The notes under the pieces are model-generated. The model did not search any database. It saw only the letters and a program-made list of their open reading frames with translations, and was not told the origin of the DNA. This document shows positions 55,337-63,417 of a stretch of DNA of 64,000 nucleotides, one piece after another. The stretch spans positions 124,001-188,000 of the forward strand of contig NZ_MLYO01000018.1 of NCBI RefSeq assembly GCF_001866665.1. Reading direction: 5' to 3'. How positions within the stretch are numbered: the stretch's first letter is position 1; every line of letters starts with the position of its first letter. Both the position numbers and the translations under genes were made by a program. The DNA comes from Streptomyces monashensis. GTDB lineage: Bacteria; Actinomycetota; Actinomycetes; Streptomycetales; Streptomycetaceae.

Positions 55337-55464
55337 CCGGCACCCGGCCCGTGCGTGAGGCCTGGCGCAGCGGCCGGCGGAACCTGGTACGCCGGGCCGG
55401 CGACGGTCGTGGCGGTGGCGTCCCACCGAGGCGTCTCTCGGCTCGTTGGGAGGTCAGGCCGACC

Positions 55465-56352
55465 CTAGAAACGGTCCGCCAGCAGCTGTTCGATCACGAC
55501 CGCCACGCCGTCCTCGTTGTTGGCGACCGTGCGGCCCGACGCGGCGGCGACGACATCGGGGTGGGCGTTGCCCATCGCGTACGAGCGGCCGGCCCAGGTC
55601 AGCATCTCGACGTCGTTGGGCATGTCCCCGAAGGCGACGACCTCGTCGTGCGCGATGCCGCGCTCGGCGCAGCACAGGGCGAGCGTGCTGGCCTTGGAGA
55701 CGTCGGGGCCGCTCAGTTCCAGCAGGGCGCTGGGGCTGGAGCGGGTGACGTTGGCGCGGTCGCCGATCGCGATCCGGGCGAGGGTGAGGAAGGCGTCGGG
55801 ATCGAGATCCGGGTGGTAGGCCAGGATCTTGAGCACGGGCTGGTCGGCGTCCGGACCGTCGGGGGCGAGGAGCCGCTCGGCGGGCTGGAGGTTGTCCGGT
55901 ATCTCCAGGTGCAGCTTGGGATAGTCGGGCTCCTGGTGGAAGCCGTAGGTCTGCTCGACCGCGAACACCGTGCCGGGCGCCGCCTCGCGCAGCAGCCGTA
56001 CGGCGTCCAGGGCGTTCGCGCGGGCCAGTTCGCGCACCTTCACGAACCGGTGGGCGCCGGCGCCGCCGTGCAGGTCGACCACGGCGGCGCCGTTGCCGCA
56101 GATCGCCAGGCCGTGGCCGTGGACGTGGTCGCTGACGACGTTCATCCAGCGTGCCGGGCGGCCGGTGACGAAGAAGACCTCGATGCCCGCCTCCTCGGCG
56201 GCGGCCAGCGCGGTGACGGTCCGCGGGGAGACCGATTTGTCGTCGCGCAGCAGCGTGCCGTCGAGGTCGGTGGCGATCAGCCGCGGTCGTACGGCGGCGG
56301 ACGGGGTCCCGGGCTGTCTGGTCGCTGAGGTCACCCGGCCATTCTCGCGCAT
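55465..56352 (-). CDS. Cof-type HAD hydrolase (sugar phosphatase-like)
   Basis: Encodes about 295 residues. Motif I ATDLDGTLLRDD is near residue 20, motif II lies in FVTGRPARW, and motif III/IV GDMPNDVEML is near 230. The C2-type cap between them marks the Cof/IIB subfamily of sugar-phosphate or flavin-phosphate phosphatases; substrate unknown. A GTG at 56334 is an equally possible start. It faces the end of cydCD convergently after 128 bp. Confidence 0.87.
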   Translation of the reverse strand: MRENGRVTSATRQPGTPSAAVRPRLIATDLDGTLLRDDKSVSPRTVTALAAAEEAGIEVFFVTGRPARWMNVVSDHVHGHGLAICGNGAAVVDLHGGAGAHRFVKVRELARANALDAVRLLREAAPGTVFAVEQTYGFHQEPDYPKLHLEIPDNLQPAERLLAPDGPDADQPVLKILAYHPDLDPDAFLTLARIAIGDRANVTRSSPSALLELSGPDVSKASTLALCCAERGIAHDEVVAFGDMPNDVEMLTWAGRSYAMGNAHPDVVAAASGRTVANNEDGVAVVIEQLLADRF

Positions 56353-56446
56353 ATGCCCGCACGCCCGTGCGGGACTCCGCACAGATGAGACGCAGATGAC
56401 GCTCAGCGACACGGACGGCATCCGGTGCGCCGGACCGCCTTCCGCG

Positions 56447-57358
56447 TCAGCCCAGTTGAGCGAGCCCTTCCATGGCGATCTTCTCGAAGACCTTCTCGTC
56501 CGCGGCGAAGTCGGAGTCCGGGATGGGCCAGTGGATCACGATCTCGGTGAAACCCAGCTCCCGGTGCCGGCCGGCGAAGTCCACGAAGGCGTCCACGGAC
56601 CGGAGGGGCCGGGAACGGTCCGGAGTGAAGCCGGTGAGCAGGACCTTGTCCAGCTCGGCAACGTCCCGCCCGGCGGCCGCGCAGACCTCGGACAGCTTGC
56701 CCAGCTGGCCGCGCAGGGCCTCGACGGACTGCTCCGGGGTGCCGGTCTCGTAGAGCTTCGGGTCGCCCGTGGTCACCCAGGCCTGTCCGTACCGCGCGGC
56801 GAGCTTGAGGCCGCGCGGACCGGTGGCCGCGACCGCGAACGGCAGCCGGGGCCGCTGCACGCAGCCGGGGATGTTGCGCGCCTCGTTCGCCGAGTAGAAC
56901 CGGCCCTCCTGGGTCACCGCGTCCTCGGTGAGCAGCCGGTCGAGCAGCGGCACGAACTCGGCGAAGCGGTCGGCGCGCTCGCGCGGGCTCCACGGCTCCT
57001 GGCCGCTGTTCAAAAGCGCCGTCGCGTCGAAGCCGGTGCCGCCGGCGCCGACGCCGAGGGTGATCCGGCCGCCGGAGATGTCGTCGAGGGAGATCAGCTC
57101 CTTGGCGAGGGTCACCGGATGGCGGAAGTTCGGCGAGGTCACCAGCGTGCCGAGGCGCAGGGTCTCGGTGACGCCGGCGGCCGCGGTCAGGGTCGGGACC
57201 GCGCCGAACCAGGGTCCGTCACGGAAGGTGCGCCAGGACAGGTGGTCGTAGGTGTACGCGGTGTGGAAGCCCAGCTGTTCGGCCCGTGTCCAGGTCGAAC
57301 GCCCGCCTTCGTTCCAGCGGCGGTAGGGCAGGATCACGGTGCTCAGACGCAGGCTCAT
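56447..57358 (-). CDS. LLM-class F420-dependent oxidoreductase
   Basis: Encodes about 303 residues. The TIM-barrel pattern GFHTAYTYDHLSW near residue 28 and ISGGRITLGVGAGG near residue 92 is typical of luciferase-like enzymes that use F420 or FMN. Substrate unknown. The ATG at 57358 fits relatives; no clear ribosome site is seen and TACTCT lies 6 nt upstream, so a leaderless start is possible. It follows an unidentified gene by 42 bp on the same strand. Confidence 0.87.
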   Translation of the reverse strand: MSLRLSTVILPYRRWNEGGRSTWTRAEQLGFHTAYTYDHLSWRTFRDGPWFGAVPTLTAAAGVTETLRLGTLVTSPNFRHPVTLAKELISLDDISGGRITLGVGAGGTGFDATALLNSGQEPWSPRERADRFAEFVPLLDRLLTEDAVTQEGRFYSANEARNIPGCVQRPRLPFAVAATGPRGLKLAARYGQAWVTTGDPKLYETGTPEQSVEALRGQLGKLSEVCAAAGRDVAELDKVLLTGFTPDRSRPLRSVDAFVDFAGRHRELGFTEIVIHWPIPDSDFAADEKVFEKIAMEGLAQLG

Positions 57359-57400
57359 GCGTTCGAGAGTAAGCGGCCCCACGGACAACGACCCAAACGA

Positions 57401-57859
57401 TCAGCGGATGTTCCGGCTCAGCCACGGGCTCAGCAGGATCATCGGGACGTACTCGGTGTGCGTGCGGTCGCCGGGCAGCGGGACGACCAGGCGGTAGCCG
57501 GGCGGGAAGCGGCGCACCTTGACGTGGGCGAGGCCGTCGAAGACGGAGCGGACGAAGGCCGGCACGTCGTCGCGCGCGATGTCGGGGCACTCGACGCCCT
57601 CGACGGTGATCAGCGCGTCGTCGTCCGGATAGAGCCGCACGCTCACCCGGGGCAGGCCGCCGAACTCGACGTACGCCTCGTGCGGCAGGGAGCCGTCGGG
57701 GTCCGTGGTCACCCCGATGCCCGCGGCGCCGCGGCGGGAGGTGCGGTCGGCGCCGATGTCGTCGCTCACCTCGATCTCGCGCGCGTAGCGGGCGGCGAGG
57801 GCGCGCAGGGCGTCGACGGCGGCCTGGGTGGTCGGCAGGTGTCCGGGCGAGTGGTCCAT
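57401..57859 (-). CDS. Hypothetical protein
   Basis: Encodes 152 residues, soluble, beginning MDHSPGHLPTTQAAVDALRAL. It contains a DRTHTEYVPMILLSPWLS end and a middle VSVRLYPDDDALITVEG strand pair, but no known catalytic motif. The family is not recognised. It lies between kptA and the LLM gene on the same strand, with gaps of 58 and 42 bp, so co-transcription with both is likely. Confidence 0.75.
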   Translation of the reverse strand: MDHSPGHLPTTQAAVDALRALAARYAREIEVSDDIGADRTSRRGAAGIGVTTDPDGSLPHEAYVEFGGLPRVSVRLYPDDDALITVEGVECPDIARDDVPAFVRSVFDGLAHVKVRRFPPGYRLVVPLPGDRTHTEYVPMILLSPWLSRNIR

Positions 57860-57917
57860 ACCACCGAGGACGGTGGCATGCGCGCGGAGGTTCCCCGAGA
57901 GGAGGGGAGAGCGCAGG

Positions 57918-58478
57918 TCAGCGGGGGCCGGGGAAGCGCAGGTATCGCGGCGGTACGGCCTTCGTCAGCCAGACGCCGTTGGCGCTGACGTGGAACACGT
58001 GGCCGTCGCGGTGCATGGCGCCGGCGTCCACGGCGAGCACGACGGGGCGTCCGCGGCGGGCACCGACCCGGGTGGCGGTCTCGCGATCGGCGGACAGGTG
58101 CACGTCGTGCCGGTTCATGGGCCGCAGCCCCTGCGCGCGGATCGCGTCCAGGGCGCGGGCGACGGTCCCGTGGTAGAGGTACGGCGGCGGGGTCGCCGCG
58201 GGCAGGCCGAGGTCGACCTCGATGCTGTGGCCCTGGCTGGCGCGGATCCTGTCGCCGTCGACCGCGAAGCGCTGTTTGTCGTTGGCGGCCACCACGTGGT
58301 CCAGCTCCTCGCGCGTGACCGGGAACCCGTGCGCGGCGGCCGCGGCGATCAGCGCGTCGATCTCCACCCAGCCGGCCGGGTCCGGGGTGAGCCCGATCCG
58401 CTCCGGCTGGTGGCGCAGGTGTCTGGAGAGGTATTTCGACACCTTCACGGTGCGTCTTTCGTCATGCTCGTCCTTCAT
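57918..58478 (-). CDS. kptA: RNA 2'-phosphotransferase (Tpt1/KptA)
   Basis: Encodes 186 residues. The family removes an internal 2'-phosphate from RNA, passing it to NAD. LSRHLRHQP holds the Arg-His pair and RIRASQGHS the second arginine motif, both required in yeast Tpt1, and PYLYHGT and HLSADRETA are also conserved. Bacterial KptA is of unclear physiological role because the tRNA-splicing substrate is eukaryotic. The upstream 121-bp gap has several DnaA-box-like sequences. Confidence 0.93.
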   Translation of the reverse strand: MKDEHDERRTVKVSKYLSRHLRHQPERIGLTPDPAGWVEIDALIAAAAAHGFPVTREELDHVVAANDKQRFAVDGDRIRASQGHSIEVDLGLPAATPPPYLYHGTVARALDAIRAQGLRPMNRHDVHLSADRETATRVGARRGRPVVLAVDAGAMHRDGHVFHVSANGVWLTKAVPPRYLRFPGPR

Positions 58479-58533
58479 GTGTCCAGCGTGCGCGAGAGAC
58501 GCGGATCACGCAGGTCTTTTTTGTCCCCAGGTT

Positions 58534-58587
58534 TGATCCACAACCAACTGTGGTTATCCACAGTGGAATTGGTGAAACTGTGGATAA
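58534..58587. promoter_or_regulatory. DnaA-box cluster between the MerR gene and kptA
   Basis: TGATCCACA at 58534-58542, perfect TTATCCACA at 58554-58562 and perfect TTATCCACA on the minus strand at 58579-58587 occur in 54 bp. The middle box is part of an inverted repeat ACTGTGG-TTAT-CCACAGT. Binding by DnaA is inferred. Confidence 0.6.
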
Positions 58588-58599
58588 GTGACGGGCGAT

Positions 58600-59547
58600 T
58601 TAGGGTGGTTCGTGAAGTTCCTTGCCCACAGAGGAAGCTGAGGCCATCCTGTCCAACACCCGTCCCCTCACCTCCCGTTCGGCTGCCAGTGCGATGAAAT
58701 CGGCGACATGCGCCGGTCCAACGAGCCTTTCCACGGCGGAGATCGTCTCGGCGGGCAAGGGCACGGAGCGGGTGCCGGACGTTCCCTCCGCCGGCTTCTC
58801 GGCGACGAGGTGGGTACGCAGATGCCTGGTGGCCAACGTGCGCATGGCCCGCGCCAGTTCGGCCTCCACCGTCTGCTGGGCCAGCGGCCGCAGCCGGCGC
58901 ACGAGGGAGGCCGCCTCCGCGGCGTGCGCGTCCGTGCGCCGCCCGGGATCGTTCAGGTAGCGCGCGAAGACGTACTCGGTGGTGAACTCCAGGAAACGGG
59001 CGGCGATGTGCTCGACCTGACCTCTCAACTCCCGCAGATGGTCCGAGATCGCCGACAGCGGAACCCCGGCCGCGTGCAACTCGACGGCCACGGCCAGCTC
59101 TTGCGGGCTCGGTACCGCGAACGTGTCCGGGTCGCCCTCGATCCGCTCCAGCACGCCCAGCTCGACCGCCTCCGCCACGGCGTCGTCGTCGGGCACGGCG
59201 CCGAAGCGGGCGTCGAGCTCGGCCCGGGTGACCCGGTCGGGGCGCTCGTCCGTCCACGGGCCCTCCACCTCGGTGACCAGACCGAGCACCCCGCCGAGGC
59301 CCCGGCCGGTGTCCCAGGCCTCCAGCAACTCCTTGATCGACGCCAGCGTGTAGCCACGGTCGAGGAGATGGGCGATCTGGCGCAGCCGGGTGACGTGCGC
59401 CTCGGAGTAGAGGTTGGCACGGCCCCGGCGCTCGGGCCGGGGGAGCAGACCGCGGTCCTGGTAGGCGCGGATGGTCCGCACCGTCGTGGCCGTGTGGTGT
59501 GCCAGGTCCTCGATGCGGTACGTCCGCGCGGGCGGCGGCCCGGTCAC
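58600..59547 (-). CDS. MerR-family transcriptional regulator
   Basis: Encodes 315 residues. The N-terminal HTH (TYRIEDLAHHTATTVRTIRAYQDRGLLPRP) is MerR-type, and the long C-terminal domain (about 90-315) is of the large MerR class without obvious metal cysteines, so it should sense an organic ligand. The GTG at 59547 lies 1 nt after the stop of the EphD-like gene, so the two are co-translated in operon. Confidence 0.88.
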   Translation of the reverse strand: MTGPPPARTYRIEDLAHHTATTVRTIRAYQDRGLLPRPERRGRANLYSEAHVTRLRQIAHLLDRGYTLASIKELLEAWDTGRGLGGVLGLVTEVEGPWTDERPDRVTRAELDARFGAVPDDDAVAEAVELGVLERIEGDPDTFAVPSPQELAVAVELHAAGVPLSAISDHLRELRGQVEHIAARFLEFTTEYVFARYLNDPGRRTDAHAAEAASLVRRLRPLAQQTVEAELARAMRTLATRHLRTHLVAEKPAEGTSGTRSVPLPAETISAVERLVGPAHVADFIALAAEREVRGRVLDRMASASSVGKELHEPP

Positions 59548-59548
59548 G

Positions 59549-61339
59549 TCACAGCCTCGGCTCCACGCGCGCGATGCGCCGCAGCGCCCCGGGCAGGAAA
59601 CGGGACATGAGGTGGGCGCCGCGCGCCTCCGGGGTCACCGGGACGACCGCCTTGTCACCGATCACCGCGTCCAGGATCGCCTCGGCCACCTTCTCCGGCG
59701 GGTAGTTGCGCTTGCCGTACAGCCGGGCCGAGTTCTTCTGCCGGCGCTTCTCCTCCGTCTCGTCGACCCCGGCGAAGCGGGCCGTGGAGGTGATGTTGGT
59801 GTTGACGATGCCGGGGCAGATCGCGCTCACCCCGATGCCCTGACCGGTGAGTTCGGCCCGCAGGCACTCGGAGAGCATCAGCACCGCCGCCTTGGAGGTG
59901 CTGTAGGCGGGCAGGGCCCGGGAGGGCTGGAAGGCCGCCGCCGAGGCGATGTTGACGATGTGGCCGCCCTGGCCGCGCTCGCTCATCCGCGCGCCGAAGA
60001 GCCGGCAGCCGTGGATCACGCCCCACAGGTTGACGTCCAGGACCTTGCGCCAGTCGTCGGTCGTGGTGGCGAAGAAGGAGCCGGACAGGCCGATGCCCGC
60101 GTTGTTGACCAGCACGTCCAGCACGCCGTACTCGCGGTGCACCTTCTCGGCCAGCTTCTCCATGGCCTGCTCGTCGGAGACGTCGGCCGTCTCCCCCCAG
60201 GCCTCGGGCGCGCCGACGAGCCGGGACAGCTCGGCGGTGCGCGCGGCGGACTCGGCGTCGCGGTCGACGGCGACCACGCGCGCGCCGGCCTCCGCGAAGG
60301 CGAAGGCCGTGGCCCGGCCGATGCCGCTGCCCGCGCCGGTGACCAGCACCAACTGCCCGCCGAACCGGGCGGCGTGGCGGCCGGTGGCCTTCGGTTCCGG
60401 GCGGCCGCCGTCGACGGACATGATGAATTCCTCGATCCAGGAGGCGACTTGGTCGGGCCGGGTGCGCGGCACCCAGTGCTTGGCCGGGAGCGTGCGGCGG
60501 GTCAGCTGTGGCGCCCACCGCTCCAGGCCGTCGTAGAGCCGCTCGGACAGGAACGCGTCCCCCTGCGGCGTGATGAGCTGCACGGGCGCGTGTGCGTACG
60601 CGTCGGGGCGGGGCCTGGCCAGCCGGGCGCGGACGTTGTCCCGGTAGAGCCAGGCGCCGTGCGCCGCGTCGGAGGAGAGGGACGCGGTCGGGTAGTCGCC
60701 GCCGGGGACCTGCTCGACGCGCTCCAGGATGCGCGGCCAGCGCTTGCCGAGCGGGCCGCGCCAGGCCAGCTCGGGCAGCACGGGCGTGTGCAGCATGTAG
60801 ACGTACCAGGACTTGGCGCCCTGGCCGAGGAGCTGGCCCACCCGGCGGGGCGTCGGCCGCTTCACGCGCGCGTTGATCCAGTGCCCGAAGTGGTCCAGGG
60901 ACGGGCCGGAGATCGAGGTGAAGGAGGCGATGCGGCCCTCCGTGCGGCCCACCGTGACGAACTCCCACGACTGCACCGAGCCCCAGTCGTGCCCGACCAG
61001 GTGCACCGGCCGGTCCGGGCTGACCGCGTCCAGCACGGCCAGGAAGTCGTCGGTGAGCTTGGCCAGCGTGAAGCCGCCGCGCAGCGGCTGCGGCGCCGTC
61101 GAGCGGCCGTGGCCCCGGACGTCGTACAGCACCACGTGGAAGCGGCCGGCGAGGCGGCCGGCCACCTCCGACCAGACCTCCTTGCTGTCCGGGTAGCCGT
61201 GCACCAGCACCACCGTCGGCTGCTCCGGATCTCCCAGCTCGGCCACGCACAGCTCGACCCCGCCGGTCGCGATCCGGCGCTCCCGCGCCCCCTTCAGCGT
61301 CACGTCCGCCCTCGCCTCTCCCGCTCCGTCCGCCGTCAC
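59549..61339 (-). CDS. Bifunctional alpha/beta hydrolase-SDR protein (EphD-like)
   Basis: Encodes 596 residues. Residues 1-280 form an alpha/beta hydrolase with HGYPDSKEVW and GHDWGSVQSWEF; the Asp in HDWG is the nucleophile position of epoxide hydrolases. Residues 300-596 form a short-chain dehydrogenase with TGAGSGIG and the YSTSK catalytic pair. The fusion matches mycobacterial EphD, known to act on mycolic-acid epoxides; the streptomycete substrate is unknown. The GTG at 61339 overlaps the M24 peptidase stop by 4 bp. Confidence 0.9.
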   Translation of the reverse strand: MTADGAGEARADVTLKGARERRIATGGVELCVAELGDPEQPTVVLVHGYPDSKEVWSEVAGRLAGRFHVVLYDVRGHGRSTAPQPLRGGFTLAKLTDDFLAVLDAVSPDRPVHLVGHDWGSVQSWEFVTVGRTEGRIASFTSISGPSLDHFGHWINARVKRPTPRRVGQLLGQGAKSWYVYMLHTPVLPELAWRGPLGKRWPRILERVEQVPGGDYPTASLSSDAAHGAWLYRDNVRARLARPRPDAYAHAPVQLITPQGDAFLSERLYDGLERWAPQLTRRTLPAKHWVPRTRPDQVASWIEEFIMSVDGGRPEPKATGRHAARFGGQLVLVTGAGSGIGRATAFAFAEAGARVVAVDRDAESAARTAELSRLVGAPEAWGETADVSDEQAMEKLAEKVHREYGVLDVLVNNAGIGLSGSFFATTTDDWRKVLDVNLWGVIHGCRLFGARMSERGQGGHIVNIASAAAFQPSRALPAYSTSKAAVLMLSECLRAELTGQGIGVSAICPGIVNTNITSTARFAGVDETEEKRRQKNSARLYGKRNYPPEKVAEAILDAVIGDKAVVPVTPEARGAHLMSRFLPGALRRIARVEPRL

Positions 61340-62178
61340 TTCTCCTCCGCCCAGCGCCGCACGTGCGGCAGATCGTCGTCCAGCCAGAACGCGCTCTGCT
61401 CGGGGTCCCTGGAGTCGGTGACCACGAGGATCTCCTCGAACTTCGCGCCCGTGCCCCGGAAGCCGAGGTGGGGTTCGACCGCCCACAGGCCCGGCTGCGG
61501 CGGGTGGTCGGAGAAGCGGTACGGCGACCACAGCGGCGACCAGCCTTCGCGGTGGCCGTGCAGCGCGTCGGCGGCCAGCCCCTTCAGGGACTGCGTGCCG
61601 AACCCGAACAGGTGCGGGGAGAAACGGCGCTGCTTCACCCGGTCCACCTTGTGGGCGATCACGCCGAACGGGTACGCGCGATGCCGGTTGGCGTAGCCCT
61701 GGCGGACCATGAGGCGGTCCACGTCCTCGTAGATCTCGCGCAGCGGGCGCCGCTCGCGCACCTCGCGCAGGATCAGCTCCCGGTGCGCCTCCAGGTCGGC
61801 CATCAGCCGGTCCTGCACCGGGTTGACCCCGAGGGAGCCCGAGTAGCCGATGTCCGCCGTGTATCCCTCGTAGACCGGCGCCATGTCCAGGATGAACGGC
61901 ATCCCGGGCGCCAGGGCGCGGTCGGTGGGGAAGAACTGGAACGGGACGCGGAAGTTCACGAACGCCGTGCGGTCGCCGAACCAGGCGAAGGGCAGATGGA
62001 ACCAGTCCCGCACCCCGCGCTCGCGCAGCCACTCGCGCTGCATCCGCGCCGCCTCGCGCTCCGTCACACCCGGCTCCAGGCGCGCCGCGACCGCCTCCGC
62101 GCACTCGTAGGCGAGGCGCTGCACCCGCCTGAACCCCCGTAGCTCCACGGAGAGTTCGCTGCTCACTGCCGTCGTCAT
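61336..62178 (-). CDS. M24-family metallopeptidase (aminopeptidase P/creatinase fold)
   Basis: Encodes 280 residues. The pita-bread fold is shown by ILDMAPVYEGYTADIGYSG with the two metal Asp residues, AHKVD with a possible His, then AVEPHLG and KFEEILVVT with the two Glu ligands. It lacks the N-terminal domain of long aminopeptidases P. Peptidase or ester/amide hydrolase activity is possible. It is first in the operon M24-EphD-like-MerR. An imperfect repeat near 62243-62269 may be its operator. Confidence 0.88.
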   Translation of the reverse strand: MTTAVSSELSVELRGFRRVQRLAYECAEAVAARLEPGVTEREAARMQREWLRERGVRDWFHLPFAWFGDRTAFVNFRVPFQFFPTDRALAPGMPFILDMAPVYEGYTADIGYSGSLGVNPVQDRLMADLEAHRELILREVRERRPLREIYEDVDRLMVRQGYANRHRAYPFGVIAHKVDRVKQRRFSPHLFGFGTQSLKGLAADALHGHREGWSPLWSPYRFSDHPPQPGLWAVEPHLGFRGTGAKFEEILVVTDSRDPEQSAFWLDDDLPHVRRWAEEK

Positions 62179-62242
62179 GCCGCCCCGTCCCGTCGTGCCG
62201 CCGACTCGACGCGTCGCCTCGTCGACTGCGGTACGCGTCCGT

Positions 62243-62269
62243 AACTTGACACTGGTGAATGTGACAGTT
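62243..62269. promoter_or_regulatory. Imperfect inverted repeat upstream of the M24 gene
   Basis: AACTTGACAC (62243-62252) and GTGACAGTT (62261-62269) are near reverse complements around TGGTGAAT. The location 65-90 bp before the start fits an operator for this operon, perhaps for its own MerR protein. Only the position supports this. Confidence 0.35.
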
Positions 62270-62427
62270 GTTAGAGGCGGCGTCAATAGGAGGGACGGCA
62301 GGCTGTGGAAAACCTGCGGTAACCCTTAGGCAGGGCATCCCTTAGGGCCCCGTAATACCTGGGACTGACACGAAGACGGCTCTGAGGTCTGACGACCGGC
62401 GTGGCCCGCGTCACTACCGTCGTATGC

Positions 62428-63417
62428 GTGACTGTGATCGCGACCGAAAGCCTGAGCAAGCGGTTCCCCCGGGTGACCGCTCTCGACCGGCTGTCCGTGG
62501 ACATCGGACCCGGTGTGACCGGACTCGTCGGTGCCAACGGCGCCGGCAAGTCCACCCTGATCAAGATCCTGCTGGGTCTGTCCCCCGCCACGGAGGGCCG
62601 CGCCGAGGTGCTCGGCCTGGACGTCGCCGCCCCGTCGTCGGGCCGCGCCATCCGCGAGCGCGTCGGGTACATGCCGGAGCACGACTGCCTGCCGCCCGAC
62701 GTCTCGGCCACCGAGTTCGTCGTCCACATGGCGCGCATGTCCGGCCTGCCGCCCGCCGCCGCGCGCGAGCGCACCGCGGACACCTTGCGCCACGTCGGCC
62801 TGTACGAGGAGCGCTACCGCCCCATCGGCGGCTACTCCACGGGCATGAAGCAGCGGGTCAAGCTCGCCCAGGCGCTGGTGCACGATCCGGAGCTGGTCTT
62901 CCTGGACGAGCCGACCAACGGTCTCGACCCGGTCGGGCGGGACGACATGCTCGGCCTGATCCGCCGCATCCACACCGACTTCGGCATCTCCGTCCTGGTC
63001 ACCTCCCATCTGCTGGGCGAGCTGGAGCGCACCTGCGACCACGTCGTCGTCATCGACGGCGGCAAGCTCCTGCGCTCCAGCTCCACCACCGACTTCACCC
63101 GGACCACGACCACCCTGGCGATCGAGGTCACCGACAGCGAGACCCACCCCGACGGCACCCGCGCGGTCCGCGAGGCGCTCCACGCGCGCGGGCTGGACAC
63201 GCGGAACGAGGGCGCCGGACTGCCCGGCGCGGGCCACATCCTGCTGCTGACCGCCGAGGGCGAGGAGACGTACGACCTCGTCCGGGACGTCGTCGCCGAC
63301 CTCGGCCTCGGCCTGGTGCGCATGGAGCAGCGCCGGCACCACATCTCCGAGGTGTTCACCGACGACGGACACAGCAGCGACGAGCAGCGGAAGGAGGCCG
63401 TCGGACATGGCGGTTGA
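62428..63417 (+). CDS. ABC transporter ATP-binding protein
   Basis: Encodes about 329 residues. Walker A GANGAGKST is near residue 38, the signature YSTGMKQRVKLAQAL near 142 and Walker B LVFLDEPTNGLDP near 160. It should power export through the following permease; substrate unknown. The GTG at 62428 (VTVIATES) lies 7 nt after TACCGT, so the mRNA may be leaderless; GTG 62401 is an alternative. It overlaps the permease start by 11 bp. Confidence 0.92.
   Translation: MTVIATESLSKRFPRVTALDRLSVDIGPGVTGLVGANGAGKSTLIKILLGLSPATEGRAEVLGLDVAAPSSGRAIRERVGYMPEHDCLPPDVSATEFVVHMARMSGLPPAAARERTADTLRHVGLYEERYRPIGGYSTGMKQRVKLAQALVHDPELVFLDEPTNGLDPVGRDDMLGLIRRIHTDFGISVLVTSHLLGELERTCDHVVVIDGGKLLRSSSTTDFTRTTTTLAIEVTDSETHPDGTRAVREALHARGLDTRNEGAGLPGAGHILLLTAEGEETYDLVRDVVADLGLGLVRMEQRRHHISEVFTDDGHSSDEQRKEAVGHGG

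Noticed and set aside
51695..55426. 1,243-codon antisense open frame opposite cydCD
   Set aside because: It is a shadow of the cydCD frame: no motifs, His/Arg/Gln-rich composition, and no start signal.
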